This document shows, one piece after another, positions 1-10,759 of a stretch of 64,000 bases of DNA (position 1 is its first letter; every line of letters starts with the position of its first letter). A program made the translations under genes and the position numbers. The notes beneath the pieces were generated by a model, which saw only the letters and a list, made by a program, of their open reading frames with translations, was not told where the DNA came from and made no database searches. The stretch comes from Megalonaias nervosa (Eukaryota > Mollusca > Bivalvia > Unionida > Unionidae): assembly GCA_016617855.1 (NCBI GenBank), contig JAECUM010005017.1, forward strand, positions 20,382 to 84,381, given 5' to 3'.

Positions 1-620
1 TACAATATGAAGTTTGCTTGATCGATCTCCGCGACACGGTAAGGTTTGTACAACGTTCTATTGGTTGCTTGAGGGACAAATGCAGGTCTTTATCTGTCTT
101 CTAGGAGCTGATTTGAAGTTGAAACCTGGCAAATATACGCTCTGTGCAAGAGAGGTACCGTATCTAGGTCATACCATATCAGCTACAGGAGTTGCCAACT
201 ATCCTGTAAAAGTAGATATAGAAATGGAATGGTCCCTCCAAAGATCCTTACTGTGATATGGAGATGCCCTGGGGGTTGATGTTATCATTGACGGTTCGTA
301 TATCACTGTGCTGAAATTGTATCTCCTTTGCACCAACTAACGAAAAACAATGGGGTTTTTTTCACCTGGAAGAACATCTGACAGCATGCAAAGTATTACC
401 TAAAGCGCTTTCCTCAGCAACGGTGTCGGCTTCAGTCGTCCTTTCATACTAGATACAAATAGGAAAGGTCCTTTACTGAGAAAATGAAGATAAAAATGAT
501 GATAGAGTACGCCAGACAAGACGGAACGCCAGTATTGTGTCTTGTCGTGAGCTTTTAACCGTTGTATATTTGATTAGATATTAAAAACATATTTACGGCA
601 ACGTGTCAATTTGATCAGTA
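1..620 (+). pseudogene. Ty3/gypsy reverse transcriptase-RNase H fragment
   Basis: A shifting reading frame carries the end of a gypsy RT (residues like LKLKPGKYTL then YLGHTISATGVA, about 105-210). It is followed by the connection region (AEIVSPLHQLTKNN, about 310-350) and RNase H pieces (FILDTN about 445; CRELLTVVYLI about 545-575). Several frameshifts and stops separate these blocks, so it is a decayed fragment, cut at the left by the window edge. Nothing resembling integrase or an LTR follows; a GA microsatellite begins at 668. Confidence 0.75.
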
Positions 621-663
621 ATGCCAGTTTATGAGCCTGGGAATATAGATGCATTTGGTTCTT

Positions 664-667
<4 letters not shown>

Positions 668-717
<50 letters not shown>
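668..717. repeat. (GA)n microsatellite
   Basis: About 25 perfect AG dinucleotides directly after the gypsy fragment. Confidence 0.95.
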
Positions 718-719
<2 letters not shown>

Positions 720-722
<3 letters not shown>

Positions 723-3700
723 GAATGGTTTGCAAACACAAGCTGAATCAGCAGCGATCGGAAATAGTTAAAGATTATCACAGATAACCAATACACAATT
801 TCAAATAATTCAAACAAAAGAAGTTTTTGTTTTTTCTCTAGGATTTTTTCAGTTGTTCTTTAGCTTTAAAAATATTCAAATGAAAGATTAGTCTATAAGT
901 TTGCAAATGTTGTGAGAAGCCAAACTGGTCTAGCTATCTGTTATTGAAATGCTATGCTCATTTTTCGCCTTTTCGTTTGTCTGCATTCTACAGCTGTACT
1001 GTTCGACTGTGGATTAGGATAGAATATAAGGATCATCTTCTTGGAATCCTAAAAAAGCTAGCCTAGGCCAAAAGTGGGTTTAGAGAGTTTTATTTTGTCG
1101 ACTTTGCGCATGTCGCTGTTGTATCAACCAATACTTTAGTTTTCGAGAGTTCTTACAAAAATTATTCACAATAATCATTCTATGTCAAAACTGTATTTTA
1201 GAAATTACAATGCTTGTATTAAACTTATGCTAGGATCGTTCACGAGTTGCTTATTTCATAATGTTGACTTATATAACTGTTTGAGCACAAAGACAAATGC
1301 CGAAAGTTCCAAGTCCTTTCGGAATGCTCCAGCAAACTTTTGAACATATTACAATTAGTATTACAAAAGGCATTACCAAATTTTGTATAAAACGTTGATA
1401 ATTTAAAACATGATAATTTTAAATGAAAATATCCAGAACAGAAAAATGCAATACCACACATTTACAAACCGCTTCTGACACAAAATCAAACAGGCAAAGA
1501 GCTGGATCAGGTCTAATTATGCAAGTGTGTAAGGATTCTATTAAATGTGGCTTTAAATAAGAGTTCGATAATTTGGCAGTACTGTAAAATTGAAAAGAAG
1601 CACGAGAACTAAGAATTGTCTTATTGAACTAAACTCCGTCCCATGCACTCATTGCAGGGTGATTGTAATGTCCAGTCACTAAGATAACCTCTCTACATCC
1701 GCCATAAAATTTATCCTTTTGTAAAAGCATCACACATTTTTTTCTGAAATACTATTTGCATTAAGCTTATATGTTTTACATTCTATCTCACAGTACATAT
1801 TTTTCCTTCGAGACTTTCTATTAAGGTACAAACACGCTCGTTTGAATGTTGACGATCAATATGGTTCTCTTGACTATTCCATCTCTCAACTGTTGCTCCG
1901 CTTCTATTATTTTTTCATGTTGGTAATATTGATGGTCCATCATAATTTGTCTAATAATAATGTAATCGCGTAGTATTATTGCTCGAATGGAAGATTATGT
2001 TCAGAATTATCACGTACAGGTTCTACAGGTACACGCACTTCTAGCCAGTTATCCCTTTTGCACTGGCACAACTGTTATTCATTTAGACATTCTCACCCAT
2101 GCGACACAGAAATCTTGCTATTTGCTAACCTTACTTTTCTTATCTTAGTCAAGTTGTTTCAGTCTGGTTGTCTCAGCCTGGTTGTCTCAGTCATGGTGTC
2201 CACGCCCTAGGAACAACTTTGCAAGGGGGGAAATCCTTTGTTGTCTTTTTCAGTACCTGATGGAGTTGTTTGCAAATCAAACAACAACAGATATATAACG
2301 AAACGAACATCGCTCATAAAGTATCTTAAGGTCTCTCCAAGTCTGATAATACAAAATACAAATATTTTGAGACAGACAGACATATAGACGCATATGTATT
2401 CGAGCTATCTGGTAGAGCTAATAAATGCAAGCACATAACCGAAAACTCCTAAACCCATCAGAGCTGATCACATAAATAAACTGTTTGAATCCTTCCTGCA
2501 AATTATTTTGAGACAGACACATAATTGGACAGGGTAGGATGTAAAAAACAATGAATGTGAACTAACTCTACCTTTCCAGATAGGCGTCATATATCTAAAA
2601 ATGTTTGGCCCTAAAAAGAAAAGTCTCGGTGATTTTTTGTGTGACCAGACCATACATTCTATCTAGCCCATGTAACTCACGTGGATGCTTCTATACCAAA
2701 TGTACATTGTATTTTTACCGGCATCAGTTGGGGCAAGAAAGCTGAGTACGTTAATGAAAAGAAAAGGCTGTGAACACAGACTGGTTCAAGTTGACTTCTA
2801 AACATATCACAAACTCACCCGAGAGAAAGTAATTGTGATAGAAACTAACAGAAAACACCGTTCCAGAGAAGCGAGATATAAACATCACTGGCTACACAAA
2901 TCTAAACTTTCTCAATAGCTACCGCAAAGTCGGCAGCAATCGGATGTGTGTTATGTCAAACCTGATTTCCTAAAACTTTGTCAAATAGCCCCAATCCGCC
3001 CCAATTGAACGAAACATAATGATGTAATTGCCAATGAAAACTCCTCCAGTTACCAATCAGATCGGTGTATTCGCCAATGCACACGCAATTCCACAAGACG
3101 ATGCTACTGTAGCGTATCATTACTAGCAACACCTGCAGTATTTCGAGGACAGAAAATATAGATTTCCAAGAAAATCATGAATTAGAAATCTCCTCACTGT
3201 CATTACACACGTATACTGTAGAGGTGTGTACTTCTAAGGTACCATTGGCTTTATAACGTTTGATAGTTAAAACTGATGAAAGTTAAACATTATCCTTAAA
3301 AACCATATTAAGTATCTATTGTTAATTTCTTGTTATAGCCAACGATTAAGCGTTATAATACTATAATAATATCAACAGTTTTATATGTTTCTATTTTCTC
3401 ATGCTCAGAACCTGTGTACTTAGGGTCGACCGGTCAACCCACTGCTCTCATTGATATATTCGTATTAATGAGCGTCGTTTACAAACAAAATTACAATTTG
3501 CTCCAAAAGCTTATGGTACAATACTTACAACACGTAACAGTTATAACAGGCTTTTCTATGTTATTTTTATTCTTTTTCTAAGAGCGGCAGATATAGAGAT
3601 ATTATACCGAAATAATTATTTACATTTTCATAAAAAAGTATAAGGCTGTAAGAGTTATGTAATAAACTTGAGGCATTAGTAGCACATGATCAATACTATA

Positions 3701-4100
3701 TGCGTTGAATGCGCTAACTATATTGAAATAATGCAGGGTTATGTTATGTTAAATGGAAAACTGGGTGAGAAAAATAATATATGTTAGTGTTTGTACGGAG
3801 ACAAGAAAATCCCAGTAATGGATTTACCTCTCTTGGTGCACGCCCCAACATAGCATCTATTAATCTCTATCTGAGGAATATTCAAGTCTCCGGCTATTGT
3901 GCGATCTGGTGGCCAAGCATCCCGTTTCATTTAAAGCCATACCGACTGCATCGTTTAATGATGAATTAAACTATTGTTCTCGTCGTCGTCTAATAACTGC
4001 TACATGAACATGTGCTTCCTTGCTGAATAACGGTCGAGATATTTCTTTGTCTCAGCTGAGTTAGTTATGTTTTACATATTCGTTCGAAATGTAACCAGAT
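720..4100. other. Stretch without recognisable genes
   Basis: AT-rich sequence with short random ORFs only. I see no splice-consistent exon set, no transposon domain and no long repeat within the window. Confidence 0.5.
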
Positions 4101-4699
4101 GAGTTCAGCGGTGCATTCCACTTCATTTTTGTGGGAGCTATTACTGAATCATTTTGCACCTAGTGGTCCAGTCAACGATTGGATATTTTCACGTGCTCGT
4201 GCGATGATTCTAACTTGCGCTCAAGTTGGTAAAGATACATCCGAGTGGTTCTTTAACAAGATTACATTTGAGAGTAAAAAAGAGTCGGGCAACATTGTTT
4301 TGAAGCAGATATTCGTGAACATGTGGAATATATTCGTCATCGATGTTAACATCTTTTGTTAGATCATCCAACACCCAATCAGTTAATTCCACTAAAACCG
4401 GCAACGATGAATAAATATGATCCAGACTGGCGCACCTTGATGTGAGGTTCAGATGAATCAAAGCCATCCTGATAGAACTGTGATTTGTTTATTCTCGTAT
4501 TTGTTTTGTAGAAACATATACTTTATCTGAATATTCTTTGATGAATGCAACCGACACGCCAGCTTCTCTGATTCCACCGTTGTCAGTGAAGTCAGTCAGC
4601 ACCTCTCAACTGTGTTAACATTATATGGGATTTCAGCCATTGACGTTTTGTACTTTACCAGTTCGATATTCAAAATAACATGCTCACCTTATTCAACAT

Positions 4700-4810
4700 A
4701 AACAAAACAACTAGTAAATTCGTTCATATCTGCTTTGAAGGCATACCCGCGCATATCCATTCCTTGCCGCGTCGTCGGTCTGAGTAACGGCCATAAATAA
4801 TGATATACAT
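4700..4810 (-). pseudogene. Possible fibre N-terminus remnant (element D)
   Basis: Just after the protease remnant, a minus-strand frame reads YIIIYGRS and then a basic stretch. Element B's fibre also starts with an IYGRS motif immediately after its protease. Only this short motif and the position support the call; the body of the gene is not recognisable. Confidence 0.3.
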
Positions 4811-4825
4811 TTTGTATAAACGTAC

Positions 4826-5230
4826 TTAAACGTAAAATAAATAACTGCGGTGTAGGGGGAGGGGAAACTTTCCCACAAGCGCACGCAACGCTACAGCAAC
4901 AAGATTACCGCATACTGGGGCATCCAACCGAGTTTGCAATGGAAGAGTAGAATAGAACCGTGGCTGTCGTCCACCGTCCCAGGTTAAATAGTTAAGAACT
5001 TCAACTGGTGATACTTTTCCATATGATTCAAACTACAAACGATGTCGAGGTGTCACCACATATGCAACGCAATGAATGCCAGACCCTGTTGTCAAATCCG
5101 GATTGGCAATACCTGTTCAACATGTGCGTATCCCCATCGATGCAAGTTCATTTTGCATAAAGACACAACGAAAATTCTTGAATGATTTTGTCATCGAGAG
5201 TAAATAAAATTGCTTCACGACGTGACCGTC
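4826..5230 (-). pseudogene. Adenain-like cysteine protease remnant (element D)
   Basis: Family role: maturation cleavage of virion proteins in adenovirus-, adintovirus- and Polinton-type viruses. Visible are FKNFRCVFM (B: KNFRGVFMRD), then GSGIHCVAY with the catalytic His retained but the usual Trp changed to Cys. FESYG follows where the acidic residue is expected (Asp to Glu), and LQTRLDAPVCG carries the conserved Gln and nucleophile Cys with eight-residue spacing, as in element B. Stop codons break the frame before the His block and before FESYG. It sits downstream of the pX-like remnant, as in B. Confident as a homolog, certainly not functional. Confidence 0.7.
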
Positions 5231-5369
5231 TGTGTGTTGTACCGGGTAATGAAAGGCCTCCTCCCGATAGTATTCGACTATTTTTTCCTGGTAGTCGAAC
5301 GACATTCTTTTTTCTGAACCTTCCAAGTTATCCATCGATAGCCGTTTTGAAAGCCGTTCAGGACGCTGC

Positions 5370-5556
5370 TCCGTGAGCTCCTAACGCGGCCGCTTTTGCA
5401 AGCCGCTGCTGCTAATGACGCTGGACTCGCTTCAAGGAATGGAAATGTTCCACAATTAGCTTGTAATTTCATCAATTCTGATTTGAATAGAATTAATACC
5501 AATGCGGTGTTCTTGTGTTTGGTCGCATTAGTTTGATCTAGTTTTGTTTGGATCAA
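5370..5556 (-). pseudogene. Hydrophobic pX-like virion protein remnant (element D)
   Basis: A minus-strand frame reads a Lys-rich stretch, then NCGTFPFLEASPASLAAAA. This parallels element B's protein at 53883-54425, where the corresponding block is SGGIFPLLAAIPALIAAAA. Adenovirus pX/mu-like proteins are small, basic, partly hydrophobic core proteins; that function is inferred by analogy only. The C-terminal repeats of the B protein are not recognisable here. It lies between the GSGL protein and the protease, so the pVI-like and capsid genes are missing from this copy. Confidence 0.55.
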
Positions 5557-5579
5557 TTATAAATTTTCAGAAAGGTGCT

Positions 5580-5750
5580 ATGATGACCCTCATTCAACCA
5601 CCCATACCCTCCAACAATTATGCCATTTATGAGCAATCGCTGACAAATTGATGTGGCGTCATTAATGACTTCGGGTGTCTTGTTGCCAGCATGAACTAAT
5701 CCTATGAGTTTTCAATCAATCCGTGTAGTCATTAGGGTCACACAGTCCAC

Positions 5751-5795
<45 letters not shown>

Positions 5796-7030
5796 TTTTG
5801 ATTGTTAATGCATCTTTTAAAAAAATTCAATATCGCTACGATGTCTGCAGTGTGGTACTTTATAGTGATGTCTAACATTGGGGCATCATGCCGCAGACAT
5901 GTGGCATCATGTCCCACCCAGTCACATTATCCTAACACCAGGCAGAGCAGTCCTAACACTAGCCTCTTAATGCTGAATGCCAAGCGAGGCAGCTGCTAGT
6001 ACCATTTTTACAAGTATTTGGTATGACTCGGCCGGGGTTCGAACCCACGACCACCGGCATCCGAGGTGGACGCTCTAACCACCTAGGCAATCGGAGCGGT
6101 CACAGTCCACCAAGACCTCCTCCTTGGTTTTGGTTGTTTTTCAAAATGTTCGTCTTTTTTTCTGGAGTGTACGTGAGCGTCTTTGATATTTTTGTTTATC
6201 TTTTAGAAATTCTTGTTGTTGTTGTTGTCTTCGAAATTCCTCTTCTTCTTCTTGGATATTTTTCTTGTTATGATTGCTAGGGTATTACTGGTTGAGGTAC
6301 GTATAGTGTCAAATGTTCTCTTAAAGGTTTACCTTTTTCAGTTCTTCTGTCTGTAAATGTATCAAGTGTATTTTACAAAATGACTTCACTAATCGCTGGT
6401 AGCTTGTTTCTTTCCAGTACACACGCTAAATACCATTTTAGGCTATTCAATGTTCATATATTTATTATGTGTTTCTGATAGTAATTTTATTACGCACTAT
6501 TCCTAGTTGCCTGATCTGTTAAGAGCGACACTTATAGGATTTGCGAAAATCGCCTGGTGAATTTCTTCTTTTTAAGTTTTGAGGCGATGTTGTCAACTGC
6601 GACTTGTACTCGGATCGAACGTTTGGTATCCTGTCAATTGCCTCTCCAATTCACCGACGTCCTCTTTGATTTCCTCAATAGCCTCTGTAAAGCGCGTAAT
6701 AGTCACTGCTGTTGCTCTTGTTGCTTTCCTAATATCCTTGGAGCATTTAGCTATTTTACAAATTGGACCCGGTTCATCTTCTGTTCCCGTTAGCGCAGCT
6801 GCTTATTCAACGTGTTCTTTGGCTGTCCTTTTAATATCCTATGCACGTACCGTAATTGCTTTGGCTGGTTTAGTCAGCGGCGCAAATATTTGTTCCAAGC
6901 CCGCTGTGCGATCTTCAGGTGTAGTTTGTCGCTACTTTTATATGCCTTTGACACTTTGCCTTTGCGGAATCAGTTCCCGGTGTTCTCCGGGGGGGGGGGG
7001 GACTTTAAAGTCGTATTGCATAGTATTCTA
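5580..7030 (-). pseudogene. GSGL/coiled-coil virion protein remnant (element D), split by a SINE
   Basis: The N-terminal half (about 7030-6560) reads stretches such as LEQIFAPLTKPAKAITVRA and TRFTEAIEEIKEDVGEL. A Gln/Glu-rich charged segment (about 6260-6150) leads to GGGLGGL at about 6115. The C-terminal block (about 5735-5600) reads HAGNKTPEVINDATSICQRL, matching RAGNNSSEIINEAADICKRL in element B. A SINE with a 12 bp target duplication separates GGGLGGL from the C-terminal block, so it inserted inside this gene. Function unknown; the gene is first in the virion block of A and B, which suggests an abundant structural or DNA-associated protein. Confidence 0.6.
5753..6100 (-). mobile_element. 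tRNA-derived SINE with 12 bp target-site duplication
   Basis: On the minus strand the 5' head (6100 to about 6023) is tRNA-like, with an A-box-like TAGGTGGTTAGAGCG and a B box GGTTCGAACCC. The unrelated body ends in a (CA)n tail, seen as (TG)n at 5754-5794. CACAGTCCACCA occurs at both borders (5741-5752 and 6101-6112), a clear target duplication inside the element D structural gene. Confidence 0.85.
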
Positions 7031-7117
7031 TGACCCTGGTGGAAAGGCTGAGCTTTCTCTTTTGATATTTTTATATGATTGTAATGATTGTTAAATTTCG
7101 TGTCCATACGCGCAAGA

Positions 7118-7546
7118 TATTTTGTTCCGATCCATCTATCAAATTAATAATGAGGAAACTATACGAGTCCTTACTGATTCGCGCAAACATGTTACAAACT
7201 TCATTCCACGAGTGTTTGCAGGCACGCTAAGTCCAACGGATATTTGCAAAACTATGTTCATATTCACCACAAAATATCATCAACATGTTACACTTGTCAT
7301 AGATTACTTTAGGCACGTGTGTGTATCGTTGAGTCAAATAGATCGCGTTGGTGTTTTTGTGCCGACCTCGTGAAAATATTTACGCGGGAATGATTCGGTG
7401 TTCAAGAATGATACACTGTACAATACAAGAGTATTTTCACTTGCATCTAAATCTTCAAGGATAGGTGCCTGCGGCGTATCACGTACAACCGATCCCACAT
7501 CAGCTTTCGTAAAATAATATTCAACAAAGGTTGAATTTTTCTTCAT
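7118..7546 (-). pseudogene. Packaging ATPase remnant (element D), C-terminal part
   Basis: FtsK/HerA-type ATPases of Polintons and adintoviruses pump genomes into capsids. On the minus strand the sequence PILEDLDASENTLVLYS occupies the Walker B position (acidic pair lost). VPKVIYDKCNMLMIF follows, aligning with IPKVIRDNCNIFVVF in element A's ATPase, then YSFLIINLIDG, aligning with HGFITINLHDP in A. The Walker A part is not visible. In-frame stops occur at about 7336 and 7231. Unlike A, this ATPase lies directly upstream of the GSGL gene with no terminal repeat between them. Confidence 0.6.
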
Positions 7547-7924
7547 CCAGCAGGGTCAATAATTTGCACGAACTGAGTTTGGAAACAAGAAATTGGTTCA
7601 TTAGCACTATTTTTAACTCACTATAGCACATAGAATTTGTAAACACTACGCGAAAACGATTGGCTATTGCCAAAGGTCATTTCGGTCTACGTGTAGTTTG
7701 AATAAACAATGTTTTATTTTTAAATTTATTTCAGAGTGAGAATTTGGTTCTTAGATAGTTCCGTTCTTGCTACGTGACAAATTTCATATTTTCTATTGCG
7801 TTGTTCAAGTGTTAAGAGACCATGTTACCTATCACGCGAGAACGGGATGATATTTTAGTTGGGTTTAATACCCTTTCTGAGAGCTTTTCAGTCAGTTGTA
7901 TTTTAAAACCTTGAGGGTCGGAGA

Positions 7925-8357
7925 GGTTTCAGTTGTTGAAGCCAGATTATTTTGAAGTTCATTTGTTTTTTGAATTTAATAATTTATTCTCTAGAAAACC
8001 AAACGAGTGTACTTTTTTTATAAAAGTTCTGGGAGAAAGAAATTCAGTGGAAATTTATTCTGGAGTTATACGGAAACATAAACTGTGATTCAATTGAGGA
8101 ATTGTTGCCATTTGTACAACGACCACATCTGAAGACATCGCCTTCCATATTGGAACGTCGTCGAGATTCGAACCTGGATTTTATTAGGACTGTTTAGTGA
8201 TAGGACTTGTATTTTTTCAATCTTAAGATTAAACGTTTGATTATATTCACAAACCGTAAGTCCTATTTACAATTTTTACATTGTTTTCTAGGGAAATAAA
8301 TTATTTTGTTAAAATATACAAAGCTTGCTGGCTTCACTCTTTTCTCTTGTTATTTTT
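7925..8357. repeat. Dispersed repeat, copy 1 (inverted copy at 40.3 kb)
   Basis: This segment aligns over about 400 bp with the reverse complement of 40272-40690. Shared blocks include TCTAGGGAAATAAATTATT, AGGACTTGT, TGTGATTCAA and CTTCACTCTTTTCT. It abuts the LINE fragment. Nature unknown, perhaps the end of a larger transposon. Confidence 0.6.
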
Positions 8358-8745
8358 GTACGAGCCTGCACGTAACACTTGAGAACGGCTGAGTGTATAG
8401 AATGAAGAGAACAGTTCCAAGAACAGACCCCTGTGGACACAATTTCTGTCCTGTTGACCAAGTACGACTTGAACCACAGTAAGGCTGTATCATGAATGCC
8501 AAATACATGCTGGAGATGGTGAAGTAATATATCATGGTCTATTGTGTCAAATGCTGCAGACAAATCAAGGAGGGTGAGGACTGTAATCTTTCCACTATCC
8601 AAAGCAGAGAGGTCATTAACTACTTTCAAAAGGGTAGTTTCAGTACTGTGGCAAGGGCGATATTCAAACTGTACATTGCTAAGAAGACTGTTTGAATTCA
8701 GATGAGATACAAGTTGGGATAGAACAAATTTTTCTAATGTCGATG
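8309..8745 (-). pseudogene. Non-LTR (LINE) reverse transcriptase fragment
   Basis: The minus-strand frame reads LEKFVLSQLVSHLNSNSLLS, then YRPCHSTETTLLKVVNDL, then the RT core LLDLSAAFDTIDHDILLHHL, which is characteristic of Jockey/CR1-type LINEs. The next block, PQGSVLGTVLFILYTQPFS, is in a different frame (8535-8380), so at least one frameshift is present. The catalytic YADD block, endonuclease and 3' end are absent. Confidence 0.8.
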
Positions 8746-9159
8746 AGGATTAATGTGCGGGATCTAACTTGTATATGTGCATGACAGTGTTAAACAAATT
8801 CATCAGCGAATAACAACACATCAATGAGCAGATACAGATAGTGATAATCTCCTATGTTTTCGGCATCCGAAAGCCATCAAACTTTGTCTGCCTCCTCTTA
8901 ATCCTTGGCTGAAATAACTTCACGCGACAGCGACTAATAAAGGGCTTCAACTGGTAACAAGCGACCTTTAGCAAATTTGTCCCAATCGCTCATGTACTTG
9001 TATGGACACCCATTTTCTCGTTAACAGGTTGGTGTAGTTGGCGCCATATTGACTAGTGGTTTTGAAGTTTCAATGACAAATTCAGAAAGTATAAAAACCG
9101 ATGAACTGAACTTGTCAAAATGTAAACGTCATATTTTTCATGTTGTTTGGAATGGCATT

Positions 9160-9960
9160 TATCCGTGCTTTTGACGATGATGTGATTGCTGCATTATTAA
9201 ATGATCATCAGACCGAAGCGAATTTTAAAGTACTACAGGAATTTTTGTTTTGTTTGGGTAAATTAGTAATTGTAGATTGCATTGGATGTGTACGGCTCTT
9301 CAATACGCACCAGTGACGTGATAGACATCACTAACCTTGGAACCGGAATTTCCAGTTCATTCGGTGGAAGTAACAGCTCCTTCACAGATCCAGCAATGAG
9401 TGGGAGCAGAATGCTCACAAATGATTTTATTAGTCATAAATCATGTCTGCGGGTGAATAGAGCTGTTGCCGAATCCATTTCGCTGTAACTTCAAGCGATA
9501 TAAGAAAATCTTCAACCGTGTCCCTGCCATGATACAACACTGGTGACTGGTTTTCCGTCACACCTAACTATTGTATAACAAAGCCAGCATGGGATTCGTT
9601 CAGCAACTTGTGTTGTATTTGTTTCATTTGTCAGGCCCTGATCATTCACTTCAACGTTGAGCCATTCAAAGTAGGCCATAAACGGAACTTTTATGTTTCG
9701 TTGTAATACTGTTAATTTGAGAATATATTTGCTTGTTTGTGGCATCTTTGTCCTCTGCCGTGAGTAGTTTATGGGTGTTAAATGCATGCATGTAACGTGC
9801 GCATAGAATTCGTTTCGTGTGTGCTGACTGTGCCAGTAAAGCTACCGGGCAAGAACCAATCATATCACTCAGGTGTTTGACTGTTGGTCGATCCACAAAA
9901 CGGTTGATATGGGGAAATATGCACTTCAGCTTGTAAACATCGGTCAAAAGTCCATCCTGA
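9160..9960 (-). pseudogene. Polinton-type DNA polymerase B remnant (element D)
   Basis: Protein-primed family-B polymerases replicate Polintons and adintoviruses. Several blocks typical of their N-terminal half are readable in order on the minus strand: HLSDMIGSCP (zinc/pre-exo region), ILKLTVLQRN then KVPFMAYFEW (the position of the Exo I DxE motif, degraded), DTVEDFLISLEV and WIRQQLYSPADMI. THCWICEG, VSDVYHVTG, HIQCNLQL and KIPVVL follow (the CxxC...H...C block and the start of the Exo II region). Frames change and stops occur between blocks. The palm motifs are not found, so the C-terminal half is lost. This polymerase type differs from the replicase in A and B. Confidence 0.7.
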
Positions 9961-10175
9961 TGTTGTTATTGCTCCTCATAACATCTTTGTCGAGTTATGC
10001 ATTCAGTTTCAGACATTGTATTGTCGCTGATTAGTACATCCTTCTTGTAAGAAATTTTAAAATATGTTATAGAAATTACATTTTCATGACAAATTTCAAC
10101 ATGATATGTGCATAAACCTTATACGCTATGGCAATGGGGTATTCGTCTAATATTACTGATTTTGTTTCTCTCCAG

Positions 10176-10702
10176 TGCGCAGAATAAAGAAGTACAAAGA
10201 TTTCTTCAATGTAAGAGTAGAGAAAGCGATTTACAAGAGATGATGCATTCTGTTGTAGAGACTGACGGTAGGTTTTGAGAAGAAACTATTTAGCTTCACA
10301 GTGTTTTATTTGTTTGTGGGTTGTTTTCATGGGATTAGGAATTGTTGAACTGGCAGCACAAACGTAAACATAACAAGTATTTTGGAAAAAAGTGTTTAGT
10401 TTGTTGGGATTTTCAATAATAATTATTTATTTCAATTTTTGTTAGCTCTATTTCTTTTTTCTTTATAATTCTTTTATTCCTTTTTTTTTGCCGGGGCCTG
10501 GGGGTGGGGGAACCTATAGACGGCTCAAACATTACAAAACATTGATAGGCAGAGATTCCAGCTAGGAAATAAAAATGAATGTCTGTGTGTATGGATATTA
10601 GTACATAGGCATTGACTCTAACATCTATTTTTAAGACTTTATGTAGTGTAATGAGGATATGGCAGACATTCTACTAAAACGAAACAGATAAATGCACATT
10701 AC

Positions 10703-10759
<57 letters not shown>

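Larger units (their letters stand above)
4700..9970 (-). mobile_element. Element D: ancient decayed Polinton/adintovirus-like insertion
   Basis: Reading the minus strand from high to low coordinates and tolerating frameshifts, five viral gene remnants occur in one orientation: PolB (9.96-9.16 kb), packaging ATPase (7.55-7.12), the GSGL protein (7.03-5.58, split by a SINE), the hydrophobic pX-like protein (5.56-5.37) and the adenain-like protease (5.23-4.83). A weak fibre start comes last. The last four match the order in element B, without the pVI-like and capsid genes. No terminal repeats are visible, so the outer limits are approximate. A LINE piece and a dispersed repeat sit between PolB and ATPase. 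Confidence 0.7.

Noticed and set aside
4210..4467. 85-codon minus-strand ORF below element D's protease, considered as another viral gene
   Set aside because: Composition looks coding-like, but it does not resemble any gene in B at the matching position.
6557..7094. 171-codon + strand ORF in element D
   Set aside because: It is antisense to the GSGL/ATPase remnants, whose minus-strand frames show family similarity; the + frame has none.
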